Source of the DNA: a virus
IMG/VR virus record: IMGVR_UViG_3300035665_000112
Location: 1 to 38,004 of that record
DNA: 38,004 nucleotides
Reading direction: 5' to 3' (one strand)
Shown: positions 16,148-24,843 of the stretch, one piece after another
Position numbering within the stretch: position 1 is the stretch's first letter
How the letters are laid out: every line of letters starts with the position of its first letter
Notes under the pieces: generated by a model
Seen by the model: only the letters and a program-made list of their open reading frames with translations
The model's database searches: none
What the model was told of the DNA's origin: nothing
Program-made: the position numbers and the translations under genes

Positions 16148-16900
16148 TTATTGGATACAATTAAAGTTCGATAGTGTGCACGGTCCTGTGCTTGATTGTG
16201 GGCAAACGCATGGTGAACATGGGTCTGGCGTACAAGTTGTTGAATAAGAAGTTACCACATAATATTTTTGTTTTTGAAAACCACGGATTTCTTCACAGCC
16301 ACAGACAAATTGTGATTGACCAGTAACTGTGTAAACACATGCTGAGCATCCAGGAATAGGAGCAGGGGCAACATATCCGCAAGAACCAGAAATTTGTTGT
16401 GGGTTGTATCCACCAGTTCCTGGGCATGTCTGACTACAACCACAGTCGTAGTATTCAAATGTGTATGTACCGTCACACGTATTTGGGAAAACACGAGTGC
16501 AATTACCAGGCCATGGCTGAGGCGCGCAAGAACATGGTGGAGGAGGCGGAGGACCAGGAGGCGGTGGCGGAGGAGGCGGAGGAGCGGGAGGAGCAGCCGG
16601 AGTCACAGAATTAGATGCAGCGCTTGCATTAGAAACAACACCGTAGTCAGTTGTTCCTCTTACGGTAAATGTATAAGCAGTTCCGTTGGTTAGTCCGGTA
16701 ACTGTTATTGGTGAGATGCCACTTGCAGTAATGTTTCCAGGATTTGATGTAACCGTGTATACAACTGTTCCAGTTTTGCCAAGGTAACTAGGAGCTGCAA
16801 ATGCAACTGTTGCAATAGCGTTACCACCTGTAGCCGTGGGCGTACCAGGTGCTGTTGGCTGGTCACCGCCAGCATCAATGGCTCCAACAAATAATGGCAT
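16148..16900 (-). CDS. Fibronectin type III / poly-proline / Cys-rich virion protein
   Basis: 250 residues from the ATG overlapping the previous stop (TAATG). Residues 15-100 read as a fibronectin type III domain (PTAPGTPTATGG...VTGLTNGTAYTFTVRG). Residues 101-122 are almost all proline. Residues 123-250 contain 18 cysteines, many as CxC or CxxC, with aromatic residues. It is probably an exposed tail or capsid decoration that binds the cell surface. Long proline runs usually need EF-P for translation. The coding DNA of the proline stretch is a purine-rich tract on the plus strand. Confidence 0.75.
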   Translation of the reverse strand: MPLFVGAIDAGGDQPTAPGTPTATGGNAIATVAFAAPSYLGKTGTVVYTVTSNPGNITASGISPITVTGLTNGTAYTFTVRGTTDYGVVSNASAASNSVTPAAPPAPPPPPPPPPGPPPPPPCSCAPQPWPGNCTRVFPNTCDGTYTFEYYDCGCSQTCPGTGGYNPQQISGSCGYVAPAPIPGCSACVYTVTGQSQFVCGCEEIRGFQKQKYYVVTSYSTTCTPDPCSPCVCPQSSTGPCTLSNFNCIQ

Positions 16901-17469
16901 TAGGAGGTCAAGTCTCCCATGAGAACCCAAGTGTCAGTCGCTCGTTTGAGCAGTGTTGCAGCAGCCCATTGAGTACGAATCTTTAGTCCTGGAGTTGAGT
17001 TAACTATTACTCCAGAAACTGGCAGAACTGTGATTTGACCAGCACCAGTTTGAAGAATAGTTATTGAAGTGCCAACAGGGAATGCAACAGAAGAGTTCAA
17101 AGGAACTGTCAAGTTAACTGCAGTTGCACTATTGATTTCAATAATCTTTGAGTCGTCGGTAAGTGCCAATGTGTACGATGTTGTAGCACCAGTTGTTCCA
17201 GTATGAAAAACAATGTTTCCACTGATTGCCAAAGATGTTGCCGTTGCCACTCCAATGTTTGGTGTCACCAAAGTCAGAGATGTGCCAAGCTTTGCCGATG
17301 TGATTGCCGCATCAGCAATCGTTACAGTGTCCAGCGCACCTGTGTCAAAGTTGTTACCAGCAGACAAGGCATTAACAAATGTCTCGATTGACTGCCAGTT
17401 GGCGTTGTGTTCAGCAGCAATAATCGGGTCACCGTTGCTGAATGTATACGGAATGGTTACTGTTGCCAT
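16900..17469 (-). CDS. Tail fibre / virion structural beta protein
   Basis: 189 residues, Thr/Ala/Ile-rich beta sequence, starting with ATVTIPYTFSNGDPIIAAEHNANWQSI, an N-terminal pattern common in phage tail-fibre and tail-surface proteins. Residues 100-180 look like a beta-sandwich end domain (INSATAVNLTVPL...). It is directly downstream of the tail protein at 17472 and coupled to the Cys-rich protein. Exact role unknown. Confidence 0.7.
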   Translation of the reverse strand: MATVTIPYTFSNGDPIIAAEHNANWQSIETFVNALSAGNNFDTGALDTVTIADAAITSAKLGTSLTLVTPNIGVATATSLAISGNIVFHTGTTGATTSYTLALTDDSKIIEINSATAVNLTVPLNSSVAFPVGTSITILQTGAGQITVLPVSGVIVNSTPGLKIRTQWAAATLLKRATDTWVLMGDLTS

Positions 17470-17471
17470 GA

Positions 17472-19226
17472 TTAGGTTCCTCTGATTTTTCTTCTTTTGA
17501 ATTTATAACCGATGCTGTTTAATCCCCATTTTCTACCTGGTGCGACATTTGAGTCCGTTGAGTCATCTGGTCCATTGAACTCCAATTGAACTGCATATCC
17601 TCTACCCAACGGGGCAATGCCTTTTCTTTTAATCGCCGCTCCCACAGTGCTAATTCCATAAACAGCTGTTCCATAGAGACCACCAGCACCACTTGTTGAA
17701 TAAGTTCCACCACTTGAGATTGGTGTTAGTGAGATTGTTTTTGTACCGCCAGATTGATTGGTCTCATCATAGTTCTTATAAATACCCAAACGAATCTGAG
17801 TAGGAGAAGAAACTTCTTTAAGCACAAAATAAGGGCGAATAAATGACTTTAATTGTACATAACGATTATCGTCAAACCAGGCTGTTCTATACGCAGTTCC
17901 AAATTTGCCAGTAAATGTTGCCGGGGCATCGTCTACTGTGTTTGCATAGTCGTCAACATACATGACATATGCATAATCTTCGTATGGTGAAACCATCAGG
18001 TAATAAGGCTGGTCATTTGAATCGCGCCAATCCATGCCACATACAAGACCAAATCCACCAATAAGGTCGTCGTCTGGCGAAGCTGTCTGCGGGTCAAACC
18101 ATTCAGCTGTTTGAAACATGGTGTATGAACCACGTTGACCAATCGTTGGGTCAAAAATAAAGTTAACGCTTGGATAATCTGGCGGAGATGAAACAGCTGC
18201 TGGAGCATACGGCATTGATACCCAAAGTCTGTCTCTGACATAGGACAGCGTTATATCAAAGGTATATTCAGAGTTAACTTCTTTGTTAATGATTATCGGT
18301 TTGATTCGCTCAAATATGTCTTGGATTCCATTGCGGTCATAGAAGAATAATCCGCCTGGGTAGTCAAAGAAGTAAACGCCACCAGAACCAGCTACTGCTT
18401 GCTGTGGGTAATCAATACCAAGAACCGTGGTCAATTCAACCAACTGGAATGAGTCGGCGTCGTAGCCCATAAGCAAGTAAATGGCTTTTGGCTTAAAGAT
18501 AAGCAACTGTCCATCAACTATTTGAATGCCACGAATGCCTTCACCGCCAGCGATGATGTCAATGTAGTCCTGCTGATACCAAGAGCCAGGGAGGTTTTCG
18601 TGTGACCAACGCAAACGGTTTGGATATGCAGTTCCATCTTCGTAGGTGTTAGCAACAAACAGTTTATTAGCATGAGCTAATACGTGTTCTGCTCGTGGCA
18701 TGTATGGAGTTAGTGCAGGAATCTCGTATGGCTGCCAAGTCGGGCCTGAAGCAGTCAACTGTGTTGCGTATGTGTTTCCAGAAACCCAACTGTACATATA
18801 GGGAGCAGTAACGCCAATAGCAAAGTACATGGTGTCTTCCCATTGGGTCATGGAAGCGCCGTTTGATGATTTAACATTTACATCGTTAAACGCATCTGCT
18901 GCAAGTTTTGTAAAGTTTCCACCGCTTGAATGGTAAATCTTGCCGTCAGTTGGTCCTGCACCACCACGTCCAGTGGTCAACATGATTAACGGAGCATTAG
19001 AATACTTGTAGTCGTACAAACCTTTCGGTCTCCATACGGCACCAGAAGCCACAACAGCTGTTGAATGTTTTGTTTGATAACCAGCGCGACTAAACACACC
19101 ACCACGAGGGTCAATTTCTACGTTGAGCATTCCCGGTGATTCATTGTCAGCCAACTGAAACTGGTCGGCACGAAAGTTAATACCGCCAGTAAAGTCAAAG
19201 ACTTGCTTGAAGTCAATAGCCGCCAT
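17472..19226 (-). CDS. Tail tube/nozzle-like protein (beta-propeller type)
   Basis: 584 residues, all-beta, with repeats of the W/Y-x-G type. The start FDFTGGINFRADQFQLADNE and RGGVFSRAGYQTKH resemble the N-terminus of podovirus tail-tubular B or head-closure proteins, which form the lower part of the short tail. Size fits. It lies immediately after the adaptor gene, as in podovirus gene orders. The precise orthologue is uncertain. Confidence 0.7.
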   Translation of the reverse strand: MAAIDFKQVFDFTGGINFRADQFQLADNESPGMLNVEIDPRGGVFSRAGYQTKHSTAVVASGAVWRPKGLYDYKYSNAPLIMLTTGRGGAGPTDGKIYHSSGGNFTKLAADAFNDVNVKSSNGASMTQWEDTMYFAIGVTAPYMYSWVSGNTYATQLTASGPTWQPYEIPALTPYMPRAEHVLAHANKLFVANTYEDGTAYPNRLRWSHENLPGSWYQQDYIDIIAGGEGIRGIQIVDGQLLIFKPKAIYLLMGYDADSFQLVELTTVLGIDYPQQAVAGSGGVYFFDYPGGLFFYDRNGIQDIFERIKPIIINKEVNSEYTFDITLSYVRDRLWVSMPYAPAAVSSPPDYPSVNFIFDPTIGQRGSYTMFQTAEWFDPQTASPDDDLIGGFGLVCGMDWRDSNDQPYYLMVSPYEDYAYVMYVDDYANTVDDAPATFTGKFGTAYRTAWFDDNRYVQLKSFIRPYFVLKEVSSPTQIRLGIYKNYDETNQSGGTKTISLTPISSGGTYSTSGAGGLYGTAVYGISTVGAAIKRKGIAPLGRGYAVQLEFNGPDDSTDSNVAPGRKWGLNSIGYKFKRRKIRGT

Positions 19227-19229
19227 TTG

Positions 19230-20099
19230 TTAGAACATTCTTCCCAACGGATAAGGCGAGCCTGGTTGCACCATGATTCCGGCTTGACCATATCCCTGTC
19301 CATAGGCAGTATTTGCTGCTCCGTTAAGTTGCAATCCACCGCTCATAATTAATGGCTGGTTGCTGTTTGGTGCAGTTAAGTTTGCTTTAGCAATGGTGAC
19401 ACCAGAGTTGTAGTGCTGCATGTACACATTGGCCATCTCAGGGTCTTCTTGGAATTGGAATGTGCGCGCAAGAACAAAGTTTACAAGCATCATGTGGAAC
19501 TCTGGGTCGAGGTCTACATAGTTTGTACTTTGTGAGTTAGCTGAGTCTGTAAGCCATGTAAGGTCTGGCTCACGATAACCACGCATGGTCATGTCGTATT
19601 GCGTGTCGTTTGGCTTTGGCCACAAGTTTATTTGGTTGCCCCAAAGAGACCAATATGCAGGAATGTCTGGCTGGTCATTTGTTCCAACCCAGATTGATTC
19701 TGCTTTGAACTGGTCAATGTAAATTAGTTCGTTTCCACCGTCAGTGTTATTAATAACGCTAATTATTTCACGAACATTTTGAAGAGTTTTATTTAATGCA
19801 GCTGCATCAGGAAACACTGGAATATATGGAGACCAGCTTGCAGTAATGCTCAAACCAGAAGAATAGGTTCTGATTGATGGAAGGGTCTCAAATTGGTATG
19901 TGGTTTGGAACCATGGCCAACGAGTGTCAAGAGAAACGATTCTCTGATAACCCTCTTTGAGGAACTGGAGCACCAAGTCTTGGTCGATGTCATCAACATC
20001 TTGGTCGTAGCCAATTTGAAGCTGCGAAAGACTTTCTATTAACTGAATAAGGTAATAGGAGTTAAGACCCGTGGTTAGCGTACTCGCTGGTGCTGGCAT
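19230..20099 (-). CDS. Head-to-tail adaptor (tail tubular A-like)
   Basis: 289 residues. LVLQFLKEGYQRIVSLDTRWPWF and PAYWSLWGNQINLWPKPNDT with MTMRGYREPDL match the pattern of podovirus adaptors that sit under the portal and start the tail. The C-terminus is Gly/Gln-rich. Order portal-scaffold-capsid-adaptor-tail supports this. Confidence is good for the role, lower for the exact family. Confidence 0.75.
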   Translation of the reverse strand: MPAPASTLTTGLNSYYLIQLIESLSQLQIGYDQDVDDIDQDLVLQFLKEGYQRIVSLDTRWPWFQTTYQFETLPSIRTYSSGLSITASWSPYIPVFPDAAALNKTLQNVREIISVINNTDGGNELIYIDQFKAESIWVGTNDQPDIPAYWSLWGNQINLWPKPNDTQYDMTMRGYREPDLTWLTDSANSQSTNYVDLDPEFHMMLVNFVLARTFQFQEDPEMANVYMQHYNSGVTIAKANLTAPNSNQPLIMSGGLQLNGAANTAYGQGYGQAGIMVQPGSPYPLGRMF

Positions 20100-20107
20100 T
20101 TAAATTC

Positions 20108-20410
20108 CTATTCCTGGACTTGTTCCTCTAATGCTTTAGCTTTTTTCTCAGCATTGATTCTCTGTTTCTTGTGACCTATGCAGAACGTATCGTCTTTAAC
20201 TCTTGGAGCCCTGCACTCATGACCTTCTGGGTAATGATATGTGCAATGGTCTAAAACATTTCGGCCATAAGAAACTTCGCTAGGCATTGCTGGTTCTGTC
20301 CCTGGCATTGCATAAACAGATGAAATGTTTGATGCTTCAATGCCAGATGTATTGCCGTAACGCTCACACCCTGCTGGTGTTTGGTTTGAAATAACCGGTT
20401 CTCTGTTCAT
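20108..20410 (-). CDS. Small zinc-knuckle protein in the head-tail block
   Basis: 100 residues with a ribosome site (GAAGGAGAAAT). C56, C66, C77 and H80 (HCTYHYPEGHECRAP...FCIGH) resemble small knuckles in actinobacterial and phage proteins where a C-x-APxxK motif is followed by C-x2-H. The C-terminus is a charged helix. Function unknown; it lies between the decoration candidate and the adaptor. Confidence 0.68.
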   Translation of the reverse strand: MNREPVISNQTPAGCERYGNTSGIEASNISSVYAMPGTEPAMPSEVSYGRNVLDHCTYHYPEGHECRAPRVKDDTFCIGHKKQRINAEKKAKALEEQVQE

Positions 20411-20432
20411 ATTTCTCCTTCGTTAGAACATT

Positions 20433-20474
20433 GTTAAATGTGCCGCCAGCCCTTCAACTGGCAACACAGTTAAC
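20433..20474 (-). terminator. Long interrupted hairpin after the decoration gene
   Basis: GTTAA, TGTG and GCCAG (20433-20437, 20439-20442, 20445-20449) pair with CTGGC, CACA and TTAAC (20458-20462, 20465-20468, 20470-20474). This is 14 base pairs with two small symmetric internal loops and an 8-nt loop. No U-tract follows on the minus strand, so it is more likely an RNA-processing or stability element than a simple terminator. Confidence 0.5.
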
Positions 20475-20482
20475 GGGTTTAA

Positions 20483-20953
20483 TTAGACGCCTGCTGGCCA
20501 GTCAATGCGCTTCCACGACAAGGTTGAAAGACCACCCTTGGCTGTGATTTTGCTTGCGTTTTCTGCAATGCCGCTGACCGCAATGAACCCGTCTGCCGAT
20601 GGGGTGATAACACCGAATACTTGGGCGGTGTTTAATCCATCAACTGAGGATGTTCCGTGGTCTGGAGTGTCAATTGCGACACATTGTGTTTTGGTTTCAG
20701 TTGTTGCAGTCAATGGATAGATTGAAACGAACTGAATTGCTGTTGGTACTGCAGGTGCGGTGATTGAAAAAGCAGCGCCTTCTGTTGCACCGTCTGCGTC
20801 GTAGACCACTTCTGCATCGAATGCATAAGTTTGACCTGCGACTCCATACCAGCCGAAGTCACCAGCATCAAGTGCGGCGTACGAAACGCCCACTGTTACG
20901 TCTGCGGCGAGTACGTTGGTACGCTCCACAATGAATTTGTTATTAGTTGCCAT
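20483..20953 (-). CDS. Candidate head decoration / minor capsid protein
   Basis: 156 residues from the ATG with AAGGAG 11 nt upstream; an ATG nine bases earlier is too close to that site. All-beta sequence with a middle rich in Ala, Thr and Ser and a C-terminus ITAKGGLSTLSWKRID. It has its own promoter-like site (21025-21045) and is flanked by hairpins, which suggests high, separate expression, as for decoration proteins. Position right after the capsid gene supports this; a tail protein is the alternative. Confidence 0.6.
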   Translation of the reverse strand: MATNNKFIVERTNVLAADVTVGVSYAALDAGDFGWYGVAGQTYAFDAEVVYDADGATEGAAFSITAPAVPTAIQFVSIYPLTATTETKTQCVAIDTPDHGTSSVDGLNTAQVFGVITPSADGFIAVSGIAENASKITAKGGLSTLSWKRIDWPAGV

Positions 20954-21003
20954 GATTGTCATTACTCCTTGGCTTTCGCCAGATTACCAAACCATGTTTG
21001 GAA

Positions 21004-21022
21004 GGGAATCTGATTGATTCCC
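21004..21022 (-). promoter_or_regulatory. 5' hairpin of the decoration transcript
   Basis: GGGAATC-TGATT-GATTCCC forms a 7-bp stem starting a few nucleotides after the -10 of promoter P2, so the mRNA would begin with a hairpin. The capsid transcript has a similar one at 22921-22937. Such 5' hairpins protect mRNAs from decay in known systems. Confidence 0.55.
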
Positions 21023-21024
21023 CT

Positions 21025-21045
21025 ACTATATAGCTAATCCATTAC
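21025..21045 (-). promoter_or_regulatory. Phage promoter motif P2 (GTAATG-N9-TATAGT)
   Basis: On the minus strand GTAATG (21045-21040) and TATAGT (21030-21025) are 9 nt apart, and AGGGG follows. It lies between the capsid gene's downstream hairpin and the decoration candidate, about 70 nt before that start. Member of the six-site family. Confidence 0.65.
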
Positions 21046-21067
21046 CTAGTGGATAAATGGAAATAGC

Positions 21068-21110
21068 CAGCGCCGGTGGACTGCCCGAAGGAAGACAGCC
21101 ACCGACACTG
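21068..21110 (-). terminator. Strong hairpin downstream of the capsid gene
   Basis: CGGTGG and CTG (21074-21079, 21081-21083) pair with CAG and CCACCG (21096-21104), extended by an outer CAG/CTG (21068-21070 with 21108-21110). On the minus strand it is followed by CTATTTCCATTTATCC, only weakly U-rich. It could terminate or trim the scaffold-capsid mRNA just before promoter P2. Confidence 0.5.
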
Positions 21111-21138
21111 ACTACATCAATGAACCAGCCGAGGCTGA

Positions 21139-22092
21139 TTATGCGTTTGCGGTCAAGTAACCCTGACGTGAACGGTTTGAACAGGTCAATTCACCAAATG
21201 CCAAGACCAGCGCGTAGCGGGCGTCAATGCCTGCAACGGTGCCGCTCTGGAAGTCTGTGGTGTTGAACCAGTGGCCGTTCATACCAACGAGCTTGAGGTA
21301 CTTCGTATTGAGGAAGTACATCGGTGCTGCGGAGGTGTCTGCTGCCAAAGCAAGGTCAAACACGACTGGCGTCTGCTTGAACATCAAGTTCTGGAAGCCT
21401 GCGTTTGCCTTTGCAACGTCCTGGTAACGAACGTTCTGTTGCAACAGTGACTCGTACTTTGAGAACAAGTCTTCGTTGGTCACGATGATGTCTGGAACGT
21501 CATTGCCCTTGGAAGCGTTGTTGTACACCTTGCCCATGTCAACAAGTGACAAGGTCGATGCCGAAACGTCCTGGTATGGGTTCCACCAAGTGTTTGCTGA
21601 AGCGTCAATGCCACCAACAGTGTTGTTAGCGGTTGCAACAATGTTGCCAAGACCGTTAAAGTCTTTGCCACCATTGCCAGTGCCATCGCTGTAAAGCATG
21701 GAGTTGAGGTCAGACTTAACCGACATTTCAGCTTGCATGATTTTTGCGTTGAGCAACTTGATGATTGCTTCGGTTCCACGGTTCTGTGCTTCTTCGATAC
21801 CGCTGATAGCAATAGAAGCAGCCATCTGCTTCCACTGGTAGTTAGCAGCTGAGATGCCGTCCTGTGGGGTGAGGTCAATCGCGTCATAACCGCTGTACGA
21901 GCTGGCGGTGCCGTTCACTGCGTACATGAGTGGTTCAACGATTGAGGTGCCACCTTCTTCCATCTGAACTCTGCCTTTTGAGTTCATGTGGTTCAAAAGG
22001 ACTAGGTCCTTGAAGATGTTGTCTACCAGCGTTGGCTGATAGTTCTGCAACGTAGTTGACAGAATTGCATTAAAGTCCGGGTTTCCGGCCAT
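21139..22092 (-). CDS. Major capsid protein (HK97-fold type)
   Basis: 317 residues. LVDNIFKDLVLLNHMNSKGRV, the segment EPLMYAVNGTASSYSGYD, LTPQDGISAANYQWKQMAASI and IIVTNEDLFSKYESLL are recognisable elements of podovirus and siphovirus coat proteins: an N-arm and E-loop region, then the spine helix and P-domain. It follows the scaffold gene and precedes a hairpin. Codon use looks more biased to C/G-ending codons than neighbours, as expected for the most abundant virion protein. Confidence 0.88.
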   Translation of the reverse strand: MAGNPDFNAILSTTLQNYQPTLVDNIFKDLVLLNHMNSKGRVQMEEGGTSIVEPLMYAVNGTASSYSGYDAIDLTPQDGISAANYQWKQMAASIAISGIEEAQNRGTEAIIKLLNAKIMQAEMSVKSDLNSMLYSDGTGNGGKDFNGLGNIVATANNTVGGIDASANTWWNPYQDVSASTLSLVDMGKVYNNASKGNDVPDIIVTNEDLFSKYESLLQQNVRYQDVAKANAGFQNLMFKQTPVVFDLALAADTSAAPMYFLNTKYLKLVGMNGHWFNTTDFQSGTVAGIDARYALVLAFGELTCSNRSRQGYLTANA

Positions 22093-22119
22093 GATTTTCT
22101 CCTGTTTGAGGTTTGGGTT

Positions 22120-22890
22120 TTAACTTCCGAGCTGGCGTTTTGCCTGCTCAAAAGCTTCGAATACGGTTTTTGGTGGAGCAGATGGTGGTGCCGTTGTCCC
22201 CTTAGATGTAGATGCGCTTGACACAATTGATGCGCCACGCTTAGCGTCTAGCCTCTCTTGTTCTTTGGCCAATTTCTTGTTGGCTTCAGATGCCTTGGAA
22301 TACACCTTGTCAAAAGCAACCTGTTTAAAGACTGCTTCCAAATCGGTGGCTCCCGTAGCGAGGGCCTTGGCTACAACTTCATCTGCGTTGAAATCGTCAC
22401 CATACTTGCTCTGCAGAGTGTCGATGGTCTTGGTCAGTTCGTCCATCGCCCGTTGTTGTTCAAAGGTCGCTAAACGCTTTTCCATTTCCTTCAACGACTT
22501 CTCAGTTGGGTCTATCCACAAATCCTCTTCAGGCTCTGCGGTTATTCCGTACTGGTCTTGAAGTAAGCGCAATGTGTTCGCTGGGTCGTTCTGCAGGGCT
22601 TCCTGTAGAGCGGCGGCGTACTCAATGCTCTTTCTCTGTTCGCTGAGTTCCTGTGTCTTGCGGGTATAGTCCGCTTGACGCTGGTATCCAGCTAGAGCCT
22701 CCTTAACTGGAACTAAAACTTCTTCTCCGTCCACTTGGAGTTTGACGAACTTGTCGCCTACCTCTGTGTAATCAAAGAGTTCTGGTTCTACTTCTGGAGT
22801 TTCTACTTCAGCATCAACTGCTTCGGTAACTTGTCCCTCATCGGGGGTAACCTGGTCGTCTATAGCGTCAGTAATTTCTATGTCACTCAT
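22120..22890 (-). CDS. Capsid scaffolding protein
   Basis: 256 residues: an acidic N-terminus (residues 1-45), then KLQVDGEEVLVPVKEALAGY, then long coiled-coil helices (KSLKEMEKRLATFEQQRAMDE, DKVYSKASEANKKLAKEQER), and a basic, Ser/Pro-rich tail. This is the usual make-up of a scaffold that guides coat assembly and is then lost. Its place between portal and capsid genes and its own promoter P3 and 5' hairpin support the call. Confidence 0.85.
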   Translation of the reverse strand: MSDIEITDAIDDQVTPDEGQVTEAVDAEVETPEVEPELFDYTEVGDKFVKLQVDGEEVLVPVKEALAGYQRQADYTRKTQELSEQRKSIEYAAALQEALQNDPANTLRLLQDQYGITAEPEEDLWIDPTEKSLKEMEKRLATFEQQRAMDELTKTIDTLQSKYGDDFNADEVVAKALATGATDLEAVFKQVAFDKVYSKASEANKKLAKEQERLDAKRGASIVSSASTSKGTTAPPSAPPKTVFEAFEQAKRQLGS

Positions 22891-22920
22891 TGGAGTCCGT
22901 CCTTCTGGGTTGTTCCATGC

Positions 22921-22937
22921 GGGAATATTTAATTCCC
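22921..22937 (-). promoter_or_regulatory. 5' hairpin of the scaffold-capsid transcript
   Basis: GGGAAT-ATTTA-ATTCCC forms a 6-bp stem directly after the -10 of promoter P3, so the predicted mRNA starts at or inside it. It matches in sequence (GGGAAT...ATTCCC) the hairpin after promoter P2. Confidence 0.55.
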
Positions 22938-22960
22938 TATATAGTAATCCATTTCATTAC
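22938..22960 (-). promoter_or_regulatory. Phage promoter motif P3 (GTAATG-N11-TATATA)
   Basis: GTAATG (22960-22955) and TATATA (22943-22938) on the minus strand, 11 nt apart, followed by GGGAAT. The portal stop codon TAA lies inside GTAATG. It drives scaffold and capsid, starting at 22890. Confidence 0.65.
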
Positions 22961-24843
22961 ATAGGTGGAGCTTGTTGCGCCTGAGCTAACAGAATCTGTA
23001 GCAATTCAGGTGGCAAGCTTTCCAATGCGCCCATCGGTGGCGCTCCTACTTCACCGCCTGGACCTTGGAGTGGTGCGCCTGGAATCAAGCCTGGTGGAAG
23101 TTGCGGTTCTTGTCCAAGAGCCATTTGGTCAGGGGTCATACCGGGTGGTAAGCCTTGTCCTTCAAGGACTTGCTGGTCTGGGCTCATACCCTCTGGCATT
23201 TCTGGGGCTTGTGGTTGGGTTAGGAACGCTGATGCATTCTTGATTCCAAATCCAGTTCCAAGTACGTATTCTGCAAGTTTTTGCATGTTGACAAGGCCAG
23301 CCTGAGCAAACGGTGCCATTGCTGAAACAACCTGCAAAGCCATGTCTCGACGGAAAGCTTCGTTTCGTGGAGCAGTTGAGCCAGCTTCTACGCTGTAGTC
23401 AAATTCTCCAGCAATGTAGTCACGGTCAAAGGTCAACCAAACTGGGGCTGCCTCTGTGCCAACGATACGAACCGTCTGTTCGCCAGTCAAGTACTGCTGG
23501 GCAAGCATGATGAGGTTTGCCGCGCATCGGGCGATGGCGTTTTCTATGTTGACAAGCTTTTCAGCAACACGAGCGTTTCCGGCTTCAGCAATGATTGATG
23601 CTTCACGGGCTGTTCTCGTGGTCTCGGGAATTGCTCCACGCTGGTACTCAGAGACACCTGACACACGGTCAATGTCGTTCTGAATCAAAGCTGACTGGTT
23701 GTAGAACTCTGGTGGGTTGATGAGTGCTGGCATTGGAACAACAACATTGTTCAGGTTCTCGGAGCCCTTAACAGGCACGATTACGTTGTCGTCATCTGAA
23801 GCAAGCATCTGGCGACCGAAGTCGTCAAAGGCAGACTCAAGGGCTAACCACTTGCGCGAGTAACGCTTTCTGTGATTCATCATCTGCGTACGGGTTTCGT
23901 TCAATTCGTACTGCAACGGCTCAATGGCTTCTAGTTCACCCATCGGGTAGAAAAAACCAGGAATGTCGTAGTTGCGCAACATGAAGAATGGATGACCAAA
24001 CACATATGGCATCTTGACTGGCTTGATAAGGAACTTGTCTCCAGAGTCAGAGAACACGGACATTTCGCCTGTGTCAATGTCGTAGTACTCAAAGATGTCT
24101 GCGTATGCATCTTCTTCACCATAAGAGTTCGTGGTGTAGAAGTTTGGAGTTGTATTGATGTCGCCATAACGTTGGTATGACGAAGGTCCTACATCTTTGC
24201 GAGCAGAGTAGTCATATCTTGGGTCGTTCTTAATGTCCTTGATTGGACGACGAGTTCTCTGAGCAATCCAGCGCGCATTATCCATTGATGTTGCATCCGG
24301 GTCAACAAACATGTCAAACGGGTCAACACGCTCCAAGAATGGGCGGTCTTCTCTAATGATGAATTCTGACTCAACATCGTCTGCTGGCTTGTTTGGGTCT
24401 GCAGCTTCGTCTGCGCTGTCTTGAATGTCTTTGGTCTTCTCTTCTTCAACAAAGCGATAACCAGTCTTTACCCAACCATGACCAAGAATCAAATAGTCCT
24501 TAACAGCAAGTTGGAACTGTGGCTGGCATTCGTAATGTTGCCACCAATAGTTAATAATTGATTCAGTAACAACAGCCTTGTCGCCATCTTCTGGTCTGCG
24601 TGGATTCACGTTAATTTTTGGACGACCAATAGCAACTGATGGTGCAAGAGTGTTAATCGTGGAGAAAGCAATGTTGACAAGTAGACGGTCGCCTACTGCT
24701 TGACCACGGTACTGACGACCACGGTAAAGGTTAATCATCCGTTGCCAGAGATTGTCGTAGTTTTCATTCTTACGCCAGTTACGTGCGTAATCAACACGCT
24801 TTCTGTAACTTGCGAGTCTGTCTGCATTTGATTGACGAGCCAT
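22957..24843 (-). CDS. Portal protein
   Basis: 628 residues. The start RQSNADRLASYRKRVDYARN, then NLYRGRQYRG, LLVNIAFSTINTLAPSVAIG, KDYLILGHGWVKTGY and YQRGAIPETTRTAREASII are typical of podovirus portal proteins that form the DNA entry/exit ring. The last 110 residues are Pro/Gly/Met-rich and low-complexity. Its position between the small basic genes and scaffold, and the typical length, support this. The stop overlaps promoter P3. Confidence 0.9.
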   Translation of the reverse strand: MARQSNADRLASYRKRVDYARNWRKNENYDNLWQRMINLYRGRQYRGQAVGDRLLVNIAFSTINTLAPSVAIGRPKINVNPRRPEDGDKAVVTESIINYWWQHYECQPQFQLAVKDYLILGHGWVKTGYRFVEEEKTKDIQDSADEAADPNKPADDVESEFIIREDRPFLERVDPFDMFVDPDATSMDNARWIAQRTRRPIKDIKNDPRYDYSARKDVGPSSYQRYGDINTTPNFYTTNSYGEEDAYADIFEYYDIDTGEMSVFSDSGDKFLIKPVKMPYVFGHPFFMLRNYDIPGFFYPMGELEAIEPLQYELNETRTQMMNHRKRYSRKWLALESAFDDFGRQMLASDDDNVIVPVKGSENLNNVVVPMPALINPPEFYNQSALIQNDIDRVSGVSEYQRGAIPETTRTAREASIIAEAGNARVAEKLVNIENAIARCAANLIMLAQQYLTGEQTVRIVGTEAAPVWLTFDRDYIAGEFDYSVEAGSTAPRNEAFRRDMALQVVSAMAPFAQAGLVNMQKLAEYVLGTGFGIKNASAFLTQPQAPEMPEGMSPDQQVLEGQGLPPGMTPDQMALGQEPQLPPGLIPGAPLQGPGGEVGAPPMGALESLPPELLQILLAQAQQAPPM

